Notes: a model not told the origin generated them from the letters alone. DNA of 64,000 bases from Limnephilus marmoratus (GCA_917880885.1 OU862912.1:53369117-53433116); one strand, 5' to 3'. Shown: positions 21,945 through 32,627, numbered from the stretch's first letter. A program made the numbers and translations.

Positions 21945-22060
21945 AACTTCCTCTCCTTCCTTTCCTAAAAATACCCTCCGCACAGCATCCCCAAAGATGA
22001 CATAGGTCCTGAGGGGATTTTTTTTCCTCGGGGCCTCCTGTGTGAAGATAATGTGAAAAA
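21945..22060 (-). repeat. Repeat family B fragment
   Basis: AACTTCCTCTCCTTCCTTTC and CACAGCATCCCCAAAGATGA are intact family hallmarks. Confidence 0.65.
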
Positions 22061-22112
22061 AAACTCATTATATGATTTCACTAGAATGACGCTATAGTCA
22101 TATAAGTGTATG

Positions 22113-22116
<4 letters not shown>

Positions 22117-22149
<33 letters not shown>

Positions 22150-25100
22150 TATTTTTTAGCATATAAAATATAATGTACATTTAGATGATGTATTAATTTG
22201 CTTACATGTTCATATTCAAATATGTTAATACCACTCTTCCATGGAAGCGTTAGCTTGTGTCTGGAAGAGTAGTGTACATTTTTTAATGCTATATTTAAGT
22301 TCTTAAATTACAATGTGAATGTAAAAAACAATAAGTTGTAAGTTCGGTGATATGTGATTATAAGTATTTATCTACTATCAAAACAATTTTACTGTTTGGA
22401 TAATGTGTCCAGAATTATTGTAATTAGTTGCTAAAAACAATACAAAATTTAACTTATTTGAAGAATGGAGTATCACTTGGAAACTGAGTTATAAGTAGAT
22501 TAGATTAGTCGGAAACTGTTTTTTTTTTTTTTTTTTTGAGATTATCTTTAAAATATTTTTTTACAGTGTTTATTAATTGGATTTTATCATTAATTTTTCT
22601 AATTTCATCCGGTAATCGGTTGAAAATAAGTCTTCCTTGATAAGTATAATAATTTTGTGCAAAGGAAGTGTTTAATTTTGGGCATGAAAAAATATATTTA
22701 TGTCTAGTACGGTTTTCAGTTATAAATTGATATTTTTCTTTTTCTTTTATAATTTGAATCAATGCATTTCTATTGCATAGATCTTTGAAAGATGGTACTT
22801 GGAATTCCTTAAATAATTGATCCGTTGGGTAGTCAGAAGGTTTTTTTAATATGATTTTAATTATTAGCCCTCTGCACAACTTCAATTGGGGAAAGATTAG
22901 TTTTGTATGCGGATCCCCAGCTAATGATAGCATATTGTAAAGTTGATTGAACCAAAGCGTAATATATTAGATATAAGTTTTTTACAGATAAAAAATTTCT
23001 GGTTCTTAAAAATATATAAATCAATTTTCTAATTTTTTTTACAACTTTACAAATTTGTTCCTTCCATTTCAAATTTTTATCGATAATGACTCCTAAATAT
23101 TTGATTGTGTTTGTTGTTTTTAATATTGTGCAGTTTTGGATACAATAATTTTTACTATGGGTTATGGAATTATCATGGATGATGTCAATGTTTTTAGGGG
23201 TATCATTTTTGTGTATTGCAAATGGAATTACAAATGTTTTATCACCATTTAGTGATAGTAAATTTACGTCGAAGAAATACTTTAAAATATTTATGTCTTC
23301 GGTGGCTTTAAATGTTACTTTTTCCCAAGTTTTATCGCTAATTATTAGTACCGTATCATCGGCGTATGAAGTAATTTGGCCATGTAGTGGTTGAAAAAAA
23401 ATGTCATTAACATATATGGTGAAAAGGATTGGTCTGATTACTGTACCTTGAGGGATTCCAAAGTCTGATATTTCTTTATCGCTATTAATCTGATTTATTT
23501 TTACGACTTGCGGTCGATTTTTTAGGTAGTTCGAAATCCATTTAATTGCATTGTCTTTTATACCTATATTGTTTAGTTTTTTTAGTAGAATCTCATGGGA
23601 TATACTATCAAAAGCTTTTCTGAGATCAATAAATATACCGGCACATTTTTCACCTTTATCCAATGATTCATTGATGTATGAGGTTACATTAGCAATAGCA
23701 TCTTGCGTGCTGAGTGACTTTATAAAACCAAATTGGTTTTTTTGAAGAATTTTATTACTTTCTAGGAAACCGACCAATTGGTTTTTCACAATTTTTTCAA
23801 AAATCTTTCCAATGTTTGAGATTAGACAAATTGGGCGATAGTTAGTTACTTGTTGAGGATCTCCAGATTTATAAATAGGTGAAATAATTGTATTTTTATA
23901 GTTTGTCGGAAATATTCCCTCTGTTAAACTTAAGTTTATCAAATGAGTAATTGGTTTTACCAAATGAATTTTCATGGATTTTAGAAAATGTACTGTAATA
24001 AGGTCAAATCCGGGAGACGAACCTCCTTTCATGCCTTCTATTATTTTTAAAACTTCACTTTCTGAGGTTGTTTCAAATTTTGATAAATTATTTTGATTTT
24101 GTACATTTTCAATCGTTTGTTTTTTCGGGTTAAAAGATATATTGATATTTTTCGCAAGATTTTTTCCTACATTAGCAAAAAAAGAATTAAAGATGTTTGC
24201 ACATTGTTTAGGTTGAATATTAGCATCTATTATTTTATTTTCATGTTCAATGTATTTTATTTTTTGTGTTTTTTTAGTGTTATCCATGGCTAAGTTGACT
24301 GTTTTCCATATTTGTTTATTGTTATTGTCTGTAGAAAGTATTTTATTTTTGAAATAGTCTTCTTTATTTTTTTTGATACAGTTTTTTAATTTATTTTTAA
24401 ATTTTTTGTAAAAAGTGTATGCTTTTTCATTTAGAGGATTTTTCAATGCTGTTTTATAAAGTTTTTCTTTGTTTCTAATTGATATTATAAGTCCTTGTGT
24501 TATCCAAGGCTTTAAAATTCTTAGTTTAGATTTAATGCGGACTGTAGTTTCAGTAGTTGAATTTTTTATGTGTTGAGACAATATATTTTCAAAGTTTTTT
24601 GAGCAAGTCTCGGTATCATAACTATTTAACACGTTGTTCCATTGTTCATTTCTTAGTTTTTTGGATAAAATAGTCATATTTGTGTAGGAATTTGTCTTTG
24701 TTAGATTAAATTTTTTATGTTTAATTTTGTTATCATAGAGAAGAATGCATGCATGGTGGTCAGTTATATTCGTTTTCCAAACAATTGATTTGATTTTGTC
24801 GATATCTTTAATATTTATGTTAGTCCATATATGGTCTAAACAAGATGGAGTGTGATTTTTTATCTCTCTCGTATTTTTATTAATGCACGATATGAAGTTA
24901 AATTCAGTCATACAATTAATATATTCATTTTTGAAATTATTTTCTACGTTTTCATTAATGTTTAAATTGAAGTCTCCTGCAATAAAGCAAAGTTTATTAC
25001 TAAATTTTAACAGTATGTGTTTAAATTCATTTATAAATGACGAGATATTCGAACCGTGTGTTCTGTAAACAGCTATTATGTGGTAGTTTGTTTTGTCGAG

Positions 25101-25381
25101 TTTTAATTGTATTTCAATACAGTTTACTAGATGTATAGGATGTTCAGTTATTTTGACAATACTAAATTTATCGTGAATGAATATGACGAGACCACTATTT
25201 TTATTGATGTTTATTTTGGTTGTAACATAATTATATTCTGGTAAATGATAGGTGGGTGATTCGTCATTAGTAAAAGTTTCTGATAATATTATGATGTCAG
25301 GTTTTTTATTTAGATTGTTTACTTTTAGAATTAATTCATCCCAATTTCGTTCCATACTTTACTTTACTTTATCTTTATCTA
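22117..25381 (-). mobile_element. 5'-truncated CR1/Jockey-like LINE with poly(A) tail
   Basis: Minus-strand element with one long ORF2, a ~350-bp 3' UTR and a poly-T run at 22117-22147 (poly-A on the coding strand). A 10-bp flank TGTATGTTAC (22107-22116) is nearly repeated as TGTATGTAAC at 25382-25391, a possible target duplication with one mismatch. ORF1 and the first residues of the endonuclease are missing, so the insertion was 5' truncated. The low lesion number suggests it is recent. Confidence 0.75.
22505..25355 (-). pseudogene. LINE ORF2: endonuclease plus reverse transcriptase, one frameshift
   Basis: The ORF2 protein nicks target DNA and copies its own RNA there. The first frame has 832 residues. 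An APE-type endonuclease fills residues ~1-220: PDIIILSETF, AGDFNLNINE near 130 and CLDHIWTN near 172. The reverse transcriptase runs ~440-720: YRPICLISNIGKIFEKIV, NQFGF, FIDLRKAFDSISH, GIPQGTVIRPILF and the catalytic YADD near residue 663. The last ~110 residues continue in another frame (22505-22933), joining near 22860 after VVQRA. The C-terminus ends in FNRLPDEI and a lysine run encoded by the poly-T at 22519-22537. One indel makes it inactive unless it is a sequencing error. The endonuclease start is missing. Confidence 0.85.
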
Positions 25382-25399
25382 TGTATGTAACTATATATT

Positions 25400-26115
25400 A
25401 TGGATTAACTCACAAGGTACTCGAATGTTAAGATAAATTTATTAATTTACTGGTAAAGAAATCAGGAACATTTCTGCGCATTTGGTGATTTCTAAAAGGC
25501 ATACGCTAACGGTAAACGACTATTGAAGTGGTTTTCCGTGTTAGGAGCAAGCACAAAATGTAACACAGGCAATTTACGTATTTGTACGAGGAAAGCGATG
25601 CATGTGTTAGGGTGAACGGTGAATTTACGGGGCGGTTTAATTTCACAAAAGGCGTTCCACAAGGGTCTGTAATGTTACCAGGTTGTTGTTCAATTTGTAC
25701 GTGAATATCAGAATATTGTTATGGTTAACAATGCGATTTTCAGGGAAATTTCCTTTCAGAAATGAAGTAACAATGAACACTGAACAACAGTAAATAAGAG
25801 TGTGTAAGAAGTTGTCGAATCGAACCGCTGCGCCTTTAGGCACAGATATAATTACTACCTACAGGAAAAAAACTATAAATATCTATATACACGCAGGATA
25901 TTTACAAAATCGTGTCACAAGATCGTTTTATTAGGAAAATATTCAACTTTGAGTAAAATGGAATAAAATATTAGTTTCGAAACCTGTTGCTAATTTTGTT
26001 TAAAATAAGTGGTGTTTACTTTATACGAGTATTTTCATTTACATAAAATGAAGCAACAAAGTGAATTGTCGATTATTGAGGAAGTGAGTAAAATGGAACT
26101 TTAATGCATTTTTAC
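25400..26115. other. Non-coding interval
   Basis: No supported gene. It lies between the LINE and the hAT element. Confidence 0.3.
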
Positions 26116-26327
26116 TGTCTCTCTCGACTAGGGTTACCAGTGCTTCAATTCGAAAAGCCGGTTGCAAGCAGTAAAAAATCCTGATTTCTGTAAAAAAGTC
26201 CGGTCTTTGGCTGAAAATAAAACTCAGTAGATTGTAATTAGGTTTTATTAACTTGAGTTATATTTTTTGCACATTATATTTTTATCCACTAGCAACAGCT
26301 TTCAAAAAGTTTGTTTTTGTAGAAATT

Positions 26328-26660
26328 TCACTGTGAAATTCGGCATATGTCATATGTTTGAAGTTGTATTGTGTGAGTAATATTTCTCAACTGACAACCT
26401 GTTGAACCTGAAAAAATTCGTTCCACATTTGCGTTGTGTGGCGTAATCCAAAAAATATACTGACAAATCTTCAGTAATTGGGTAAAACGAGTGCTATCAT
26501 TGCACGCATTTAAGAAAATTACCCATTGCTTTTCAGCTAGCTGGTCATAAAAATCGCTTTGTGTTAAGAAAATTTTTAGTAGGCAAAATTCTTCATATAG
26601 TTTACGTTTACGTTCATTGCTAACTAAAATATATATATTATAGTTTACGTTCATTGCTAA
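26328..26660 (-). pseudogene. hAT transposase C-terminal part
   Basis: A frame of about 108 residues ends the transposase of the 26129-30998 hAT. It contains LYEEFCLLKIFLTQSDFY, then WITPHNANVERIFSGS. NANVERIFS is the hAT dimerisation signature (SA-VERxFS). The expected downstream NRLxxxxxxxLL is worn (LRNITHTIQLQ). The stop lies about 200 bp from the left transposon end, as usual for hAT. The upstream part continues beyond the piggyBac insertion at 29090-29210. Confidence 0.75.
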
Positions 26661-26924
26661 CTAAAATTTGTACATATTAATGCCATGCTGAGAATAATTG
26701 CCTTTTTAAAGTGATTTTCAAGCCGATTCCAGGTATAAAAAAAAGGTCTTTCTGAAAGGTCGAGTGAACTAAAGGAGCGTTTACATGCGCACAAATTTCG
26801 AATAGACACATTATCAATTGTTTTTTTTTTTCAGAAATAAAACACGAAAGAAGAAAGTGTAATGTTCTATTTATTTATTATCAATGAAAAATAAAAATAT
26901 TTCTAAAAGTAGTAAAAAAAATAT

Positions 26925-28605
26925 TCAGTCTCCATTCCTCTCGTGGTATATGCGGAAACATGGTTCCAAACACAATCCTGGTACATCGGGACATTGAAGA
27001 CAACAAAATATGGAGTCTTTTCTCTGCTTGTTTTCACTCCAGCAATACTTGCACCTTCTTCTTTTTGTTTTGCCATGATCATCCTTCGGGCAAAAACTTG
27101 GGAGGTGTGCTATGTTTCGTGGCCTTGGTACTAATGGGGGAGGAGGACCCAGAAGTTTTTCAATAATTTGCAGTCTGAAGTCGTATAGCGACATTTTTCT
27201 CTCACTATTCATATTGTACAAGTAATACGAATTCAAAAGCATCGTCTGGAATATATGGATTCCTAATTTTTTATACCACCGCAAAGTTTTTCTCCTTATT
27301 GGATAATATGCCAACATCTGGTCGTGAAAATCAACACCGCTCATAAATTTATTATATTTTATAATCATTGTTGGCTTTATAACCACGTTTCCATGACGAT
27401 TTGTGGTCTCTGTAAGGTCTCCATCAAATTCGGAAGATATGGCCAATACCTCTCGGCGATCTTTCCACTTTGTCATACAAATACCCTTTTCGGTGTACTG
27501 GCTCACAGACTCCCCAATTTTTAATTTTTTTTTTTACGACTTCATCTGAATTGCATTTTCGGTTGCTTCTCAAAGTGCCCGTAACGTGAGTTTTTTGGCT
27601 GAGTAAATTTTCTACCAGAGGGACACTATTGTAATAATTATCCATATATAGCGAGTGACCAACTCCGGTGTTCCCTTCCATCAGCTTATGCACGACTTTA
27701 CTGGTGTGATCTTTTCCACCCAACTCCTGATCAGCAGAACCACCATATACAAGTATTTTCATAGCCAAGCCGTGAGATTCTCCCAACATGTACAACTTGA
27801 TGCCATACTTTGCCTTTTTCCCTTTCATGTACTGCCGAATAATGAGCCTCCCTCGCCACAGTACCAAAGACTCATCAATCGATAAATGTTTTTGAGGTGC
27901 ATAAATAAAATCCATCCGGTCATTGAAAAAATTTATTAGTGGCTTTATTTTACCGATGCTAGTGGCATCAGCTTCGTTATCATTGAAATGTAAAGCCCTT
28001 AGAATCAATAAGAACTTATCCCGGGACATATACTGGGAGAATGCTGTCAGATTGAACAGGTGGTGTTTCTTCCAGTAATCAGTTATGCGGCTCAATCGAA
28101 TAGTTCCCATGTGCAGTAAAAGCCCCAGCCATACTTTGAAGGTTTCTGTTGTGAGGTCTTTCCAGCGGGTGATTCGGCTTTTTTCTCCTTCCGAATAAGC
28201 CAAAATTTCTAAAGCATATGCATTGCTCTGTGTGACAATAAGGTTATAGAAGTCATCATTAGCTATAACGTTGAAGTAATCAATAGGTTCTCTCCCTGGC
28301 ATATCAACTTTCATACCTGGTCTTCCAGTAAAAGGGATCTCCTGGGCTTGTGTTGCTATATTAGACCAACGTCTTGAAGTTGAAGGTAGACTGGACGGTG
28401 GTTGTTCTTCAAACACATTATTGTCTTCGTTGTCACTGTCACTATCCGTTTCTAAATCACTGTCTATTTGATATTCACTTCCTGTATCGTACTCCCTCTC
28501 ACTTTCATCACTATCGCTTAACACATTTTCCAATCTGGGTCGCTTTGAAGAAGATGGTTGATCCATTTTAGGCAAGAATTGTAAAAACTTAGGAGTACTA
28601 CACAC
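26925..28605 (-). pseudogene. piggyBac transposase, nearly intact, one frameshift
   Basis: A DDE_Tnp_1_7-type transposase that cuts and pastes DNA at TTAA. An acidic N-terminus (SDSDNEDNN) precedes the core. The more likely start is the Met of MDQPSSSKRPR (28566-28568). Catalytic Asp candidates: first in LSIDESLVLW near residue 242, second in LYMDNYYNS near 321, third in MSGVDFHDQM in the second frame. The C-terminus has the Cys-rich zinc-binding domain (CKYCWSENKQRKDSIFCCLQC). The two frames join at an A/T homopolymer (27523-27534) near VVKKK. A single indel in a homopolymer is the only clear lesion, so it is young, or intact and mis-sequenced. Confidence 0.85.
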
Positions 28606-28611
28606 AATGTA

Positions 28612-28705
28612 TCTACAAAGTTTCTATAAAATTCACAATGTCTATAAAACTCAAAATGTCTACAAAACTCAAAATGTCTATAAAACTGAAAATGTCCACA
28701 TAAAA
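28612..28705 (-). repeat. ~20-bp tandem repeats upstream of the piggyBac transposase
   Basis: AATGTCTATAAAACTCAA-type units recur four or five times just upstream of the transposase start, inside the element. They may be transposase-binding subterminal repeats or simply a short satellite. Confidence 0.7.
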
Positions 28706-29089
28706 CTAAAAACGTAATGTCTCTTGCATTCAAAAATATCAAAAAACATCCACTAATTTCAGTAAAACTAACAAAAAAAAAACAAAACAGAAAAAATGCT
28801 TCGCACCGAATATTTTTTGCTCGTGTAAACGCGGCTTTATGCACGAAAATGACAAAAACTCCGAACGACCGATATGAATGACGGATCAATTCAAACTGAC
28901 AGAATACTGACTAAGTAATAAAGGGATGGGTTTCCCTGTGCTGAGGCTAGAAACGACTCGAAACCACAGGGCTGCATCTGTTTTGGATCTGTTTCAAGGT
29001 AAGAGAAGCACACCGCGCGTGGCGCGTTGTGCGCACACCGGTCACACGACTGTCAACGCGCGACGCGCGGCGTCAGCAATGAACGTGTT

Positions 29090-29215
29090 AACATCGTCAA
29101 TGATAATTCCTTTGTTTCTCAAAAATACAATATAATCTGTGATATTGTCAAATTGTAGCTCCTGATTTTGCTTTAATACATCAAAGCATTTGAATGAGTC
29201 CAAAGGTTTTATCAA
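29090..29215 (-). pseudogene. hAT transposase internal part, upstream of the piggyBac insertion
   Basis: The minus strand reads PLDSFKCFDVLKQNQELQ then YIVFLRNKGIIDDVN, ending at the piggyBac TTAA. Joined across the insertion it leads in phase into the 26328-26660 frame, with one stop. I see no family motif in this piece. The assignment rests on continuity and position inside the hAT. Further upstream the frame slips and is lost at the repeated segment starting near 29334. Confidence 0.5.
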
Positions 29216-29333
29216 AATATTTATGGTACTTCAGTTTTATTTCAGTATTTTTTTTATTGCGTTCGCCTTCGTTAATTTTATATTTTTCAAAGAGATTTCG
29301 TACTTTTAAAGGAACGAAGTTAGTTTTCAGGTG

Positions 29334-29491
29334 GAAAAATGTAATAAACAGTAATTGTTGAATGAAACACTAGTATACATTGAATTATTTGGCGGGCATT
29401 ACATAAGCTGCCATAGCTCAGTGGTCAGAGCACCTGACCGGCAATCAGAAGGACACGGGTTCAAGTCCCGTTGGCGGCAAGTATCTTTTAG
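29334..29491 (+). repeat. Duplicated segment with tRNA-like head (SINE A)
   Basis: This ~155-bp segment is nearly identical to 32633-32788. It includes CAGTAATTGTTGAATGAAAC and ACATTGAATTATTTGGCGGG upstream of the tRNA-like part (29407-29479), and stops at AAGTATCTTTT. The SINE tail found in other copies is missing here; zinc-finger sequence begins instead. Confidence 0.7.
29407..29479 (+). tRNA. tRNA-like sequence (SINE A head), anticodon-position GGC, C33
   Basis: 73 nt that fold as a cloverleaf. Acceptor GCTGCCA/TGGCGGC, D stem GCTC/GAGC, T stem ACGGG/CCCGT. The anticodon arm CCTGA-CCGGCAA-TCAGA has one mismatch. The loop has C instead of the near-universal U at position 33. Together with the repeated occurrence, this says SINE head or tRNA pseudogene rather than working tRNA-Ala. 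Boxes A and B look intact. Confidence 0.5.
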
Positions 29492-30240
29492 AACGTCTTA
29501 GAAATCATTTGCTTACTCCAAGTGACATAAAACCTTTTACTGTTTCCACTGTGACCTATCATGTTCTACCAAGAGGCGCCAAAAATCACATGTTTACGCT
29601 CAGCAGACACCATTTTCCTTTCCGGAATGAAGTTAAACAAGTGCTCAAAAGGACAATTTAAAAATCCACCGTATGATTCACAAAAGAGAAAAACCTTTTT
29701 CATGTCCTGACTTCAACTATGCGTATTCTGAAAAGGGATATTTAAGAAGTCACTTGCTGACTCGACTCATAGTGGAGAAAAACCTTTTTCATGTTCCGAC
29801 TGCAACTATTCAAGTACTACGAAGAGAAATTTAAAAATCACATGTTTACCCACAGTGGAGAAAAACCCATTTCATGTCCTGACTGCAACTATTCTTCTTC
29901 TCGAAAAAAAATAACTTAAACGGCACATGCTATCGCACACTGATGAAAAACCTTTTTCATGTCCCGACTGCAATTATTTATGTTGTACAAATGAACTTCT
30001 TAGAAAACATTTGCTGACTTAGAGTGATATAAAACCTCTTACATGTTTCTACTGCGACTATTCATGTTCTAAAAAGAGGCATCAAAAATCACATGCTTAC
30101 CTACATACAGCACACAAAACCATCTTCTTGTCCCGAATGCGGTTATTCAAGTTCTCGAAAGGAGATTTAAAAATGCACAGCGCGATTCACAGTTGAGAAA
30201 AACCTTTTTCATGTTCTGAATGTGACTAGGCATGTACCTA
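29489..30240 (+). pseudogene. Decayed C2H2 zinc-finger array (about nine fingers)
   Basis: Repeats of HSGEKPFSCPDCNYSSS-like text occur every ~85 bp in shifting plus-strand frames. At least seven CxxC pairs (FSCSDCNYSS, SCPDCNYSSS, TCFYCDYSC, SCPECGYSS, FSCSEC and others) are followed by LK/LRxH-x(3)-H remnants and GEKPF linkers. Many one-base slips and stops (for example TAACTTAA near 29913 and TGACTTAG near 30016) break it. It is a fragment of a KRAB-like or BTB-like poly-zinc-finger gene, or of a retrocopy, since no introns interrupt the fingers. It lies inside the hAT 26129-30998. Confidence 0.85.
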
Positions 30241-30900
30241 CTACGAAAAATATCTATATGTAATATTATTATATTTAAGCAGTAAACTAACCTGTGTGTA
30301 TCAACTAAAAAGCATTGTTCTAATTAAGAACTCTCACATAACATCATTCATATGTTATGTTCCTGACACTGACTACAGAAATTAGTGTTTATGTGTATTT
30401 CGTGTTTAGAACACTAACGACTAACTGACAACGAAAATAAAATAAAAAATGACGCACAACAAAAAAATTACGATCAATTCCACGTACAACATAAACGAAA
30501 AGGGTTGCCGATTTGGAAAATTTTAATTCCCTAGTTTTTTATTTAAATAAAGAAAAACATGTTACGTAACGCGTTGTTCGAACCCCACCCCAAGTGCGTT
30601 ACGTAATACTTGAACGGTCCCTTATTTATTTATTTATTTAATACAAACGGCATAAGTATGCCATAAACATTAATTACATGTCACAAATTCATATTCAAAA
30701 TATTAGTAATGGTAAAACAATATGAGAATATGAGCTGGACAACCAACACCCACAATTTATTCATCCAAGTTTTGATTCAGATGCTCCCGCATGCACGCAG
30801 CACACATCATCGCTTGTATTTGTGTATGCTCTTTGGTTTCATTTATTGGATTGAGCGCACGGGACGCTCAGGCTCAGCGACTGTGATTTTTGCGTGGCTT
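30241..30900. other. Non-coding part of the hAT right half
   Basis: A (TTTA)n run lies at 30623-30642. No frame is convincing. Confidence 0.35.
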
Positions 30901-31135
30901 GACAAAAAATCCGGTCTTGGATGAAATCCGGGCGGAGTCCGGTCTAAACCCTTAAAATCCGGTCTAGACCGGATTTATCCGGTCAGATGGTAACCCTACT
31001 CTCGACCGACGTAGAAAGCTGTTTCCTGTATTCATTATTTTGAAAGGAAATGTAATTTTCACAATCTGTACCTATTAAGACTGCAGAGTAAAGTAAATGT
31101 TTACAAAAAAATGATATCTTCTCTGTGATATATTT

Positions 31136-31187
31136 AACATATGTTTGACCAAATTACATACCCACGTAATTTGGTCAAACATATGTT
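31136..31187. repeat. Perfect 22-bp stem hairpin
   Basis: AACATATGTTTGACCAAATT-AC and its exact complement, separated by ATACCCAC. Weaker pairing extends outward (ATCTTCT with AGAAGAT). Confidence 0.95.
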
Positions 31188-31383
31188 AGATACAGAAGAT
31201 GCCACGATATTTCTCGAATGTTTGCGCTTTGAAAATCTTTCTAATTAGTGGTCACATAATGAATTTATTCCACCGTTCTTCAGTAGCTGGTGGTGTATTG
31301 GTCAGCGTGGTTGCCTTTCAAGCAGTTGATCGGGGTTCAATTCTCCGCAGTAGCAATTTTCTTTTTTTATATGACCTTTCGCG

Positions 31384-31403
31384 AGTCTGCGCTAGCGCAG
31401 ACT
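31384..31403. repeat. Perfect 20-bp palindrome
   Basis: AGTCTGCGCTAGCGCAGACT is its own reverse complement. Confidence 0.95.
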
Positions 31404-31409
31404 AGTCAA

Positions 31410-32405
31410 ATATATCACCGCACCCAGACTATGACGTCACACTATTAAATAATAAATAATTATGAAATTAAGATAAAGCCATACTAAATAATGCAAAATC
31501 GTACAAAATCATATGTTTTGGTTTTGAAAATTTGATCGCTTAGAAGTATATAGATGCTTCAATTAAATACTGCGTGTAGAGCATACTTTGGCCCTTAAAG
31601 ACGTCGGTCATTTTTTTTATAAGTCTTTTAATAAGCCTATAAAAAAATAAACTATAAGGTCTATAAAAAACACTTTCAACTCTAAACTCTCCTATTTATA
31701 AACCCCTTTTCGGATATGGTTTTATTGTATCATATGGCAAATTCAGTTTATTTTATGGTTATCGCATAAAAATTATATTATTGATATTGATTAAATTCAG
31801 TTTATTGGCGTTAGGCTCCACGTCGCTTGGTTTCGTGAAATCAATTTTAAATTTCCTTTTTATTACAATAAACAATGCGTAAAAAAGGAGTTAATGTTTT
31901 TAACAGATCTTTACGAAATCAACCTGTAAAAAAATTTCTCAAATACCTTTTCCAATTTTTCCAAAAGCCTTTTCTCAAGTATATTTAAACTCCTCCCATA
32001 AAAGGGCGTGAATTCCGATTTTGATTTTATCATGGACTATTGGATCGCCTTAACTGGAAGATTTTGCGCAGCATGAGAATTAAAATAAGGTACCCATGTG
32101 GTCTTTTAGGCTGGGATCGTAGTATTTGCCGGACAAGCCATAGATAACTTAACATGACGTGAATGGATTAGTGCCTGGTTCACAAACTAGGCATCGGACC
32201 CAAAATTTTGTTGCTACGCCAATAGAATCACCCTTATTTTCGCTTGAAAAAGTCTAACATTTAACCTCGTTCGGCACGACCGTTTCAACAACTGGTTTTA
32301 GAATTGTTCTGTTAAGTTTAAAGGGCTCTTTTATCGCGCATTTATCCAGTTGACTGCAATTATCGCCATCCTGTACTATGGAGTTTACTATTCCGATATC
32401 ATTTT
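31410..32405. other. Non-coding interval
   Basis: No supported gene. Confidence 0.3.
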
Positions 32406-32419
32406 TAAAGCACTGTCAT

Positions 32420-32627
32420 CTTTTTTTTAAATTTATAAACTAACGTTTAAGACAAGATTTTTATGCATAGCACAAAGGGTTTCAATTATTATAAGCAATA
32501 ATTGTCAGCCTGAAACACTCATTTACATTGAAAAATCTTCCGAGAAAAGATACTTGCCGCCAACGGGATTTGAACCCGTGTCCTTCTGATTGCCGGTCGG
32601 ATGCTCTGACCACTGAGCTATGGCGTA
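32420..32627 (-). repeat. tRNA-derived SINE A, full copy, minus strand
   Basis: The tRNA-like head (32555-32627 on the minus strand) is followed by TCTTTTCTCGGAAGATTTTT, GAGTGTTTCAGGCTGACAAT, the palindromic ATTGCTTATAATTATT and a CTTTGTGCTATGCATAAAAA tail. The body matches the copy at 59080-59280. It is arranged head-to-head with a plus-strand copy 76 bp away. Confidence 0.8.
32555..32627 (-). tRNA. tRNA-like sequence (SINE A head)
   Basis: Same 73-nt fold as 32704-32776, with the first two acceptor bases altered (TACGCCA instead of GCCGCCA). Loop CCGGCAA with C33. Pseudo-tRNA in a SINE. Confidence 0.45.

Larger units (their letters stand above)
26681..29087 (-). mobile_element. piggyBac element, ~2.4 kb, inserted in a hAT transposase
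   Basis: The right end is at TTAA 29088-29091; read inward it begins CACGTTCATTGCTGACGC, a typical piggyBac-like terminus. A TTAA at 26677-26680 gives a 2407-bp element, the family's usual length, and keeps the hAT frame in phase across it apart from one stop. However, ACGTTCATTGCTAAC, which matches the right terminus, occurs twice just outside (26608-26622 and 26647-26661). The true left end may therefore be there, with a decayed TTAA. The transposase is on the minus strand. Confidence 0.7.
26129..30998 (-). mobile_element. 4.87-kb hAT transposon with perfect 8-bp target duplication, nested insertions
   Basis: The left end TAGGGTTACCA (26129-26139) and right end TGGTAACCCTA (30988-30998) are perfect 11-bp inverted repeats, flanked by CTCTCGAC on both sides (26121-26128 and 30999-31006). 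Subterminal AAATCCGGTCT/CCGGTCTAGACCGG words repeat near the right end and recur near the left end (GTCCGGTCTTTGG), as in other hATs. The transposase runs on the minus strand and is interrupted by a piggyBac element. A tRNA-like SINE head and a zinc-finger pseudogene also lie inside. Confidence 0.9.

Noticed and set aside
23164..25068. Several plus-strand frames of 60-76 residues
   Set aside because: All are antisense to the LINE ORF2 on the minus strand.
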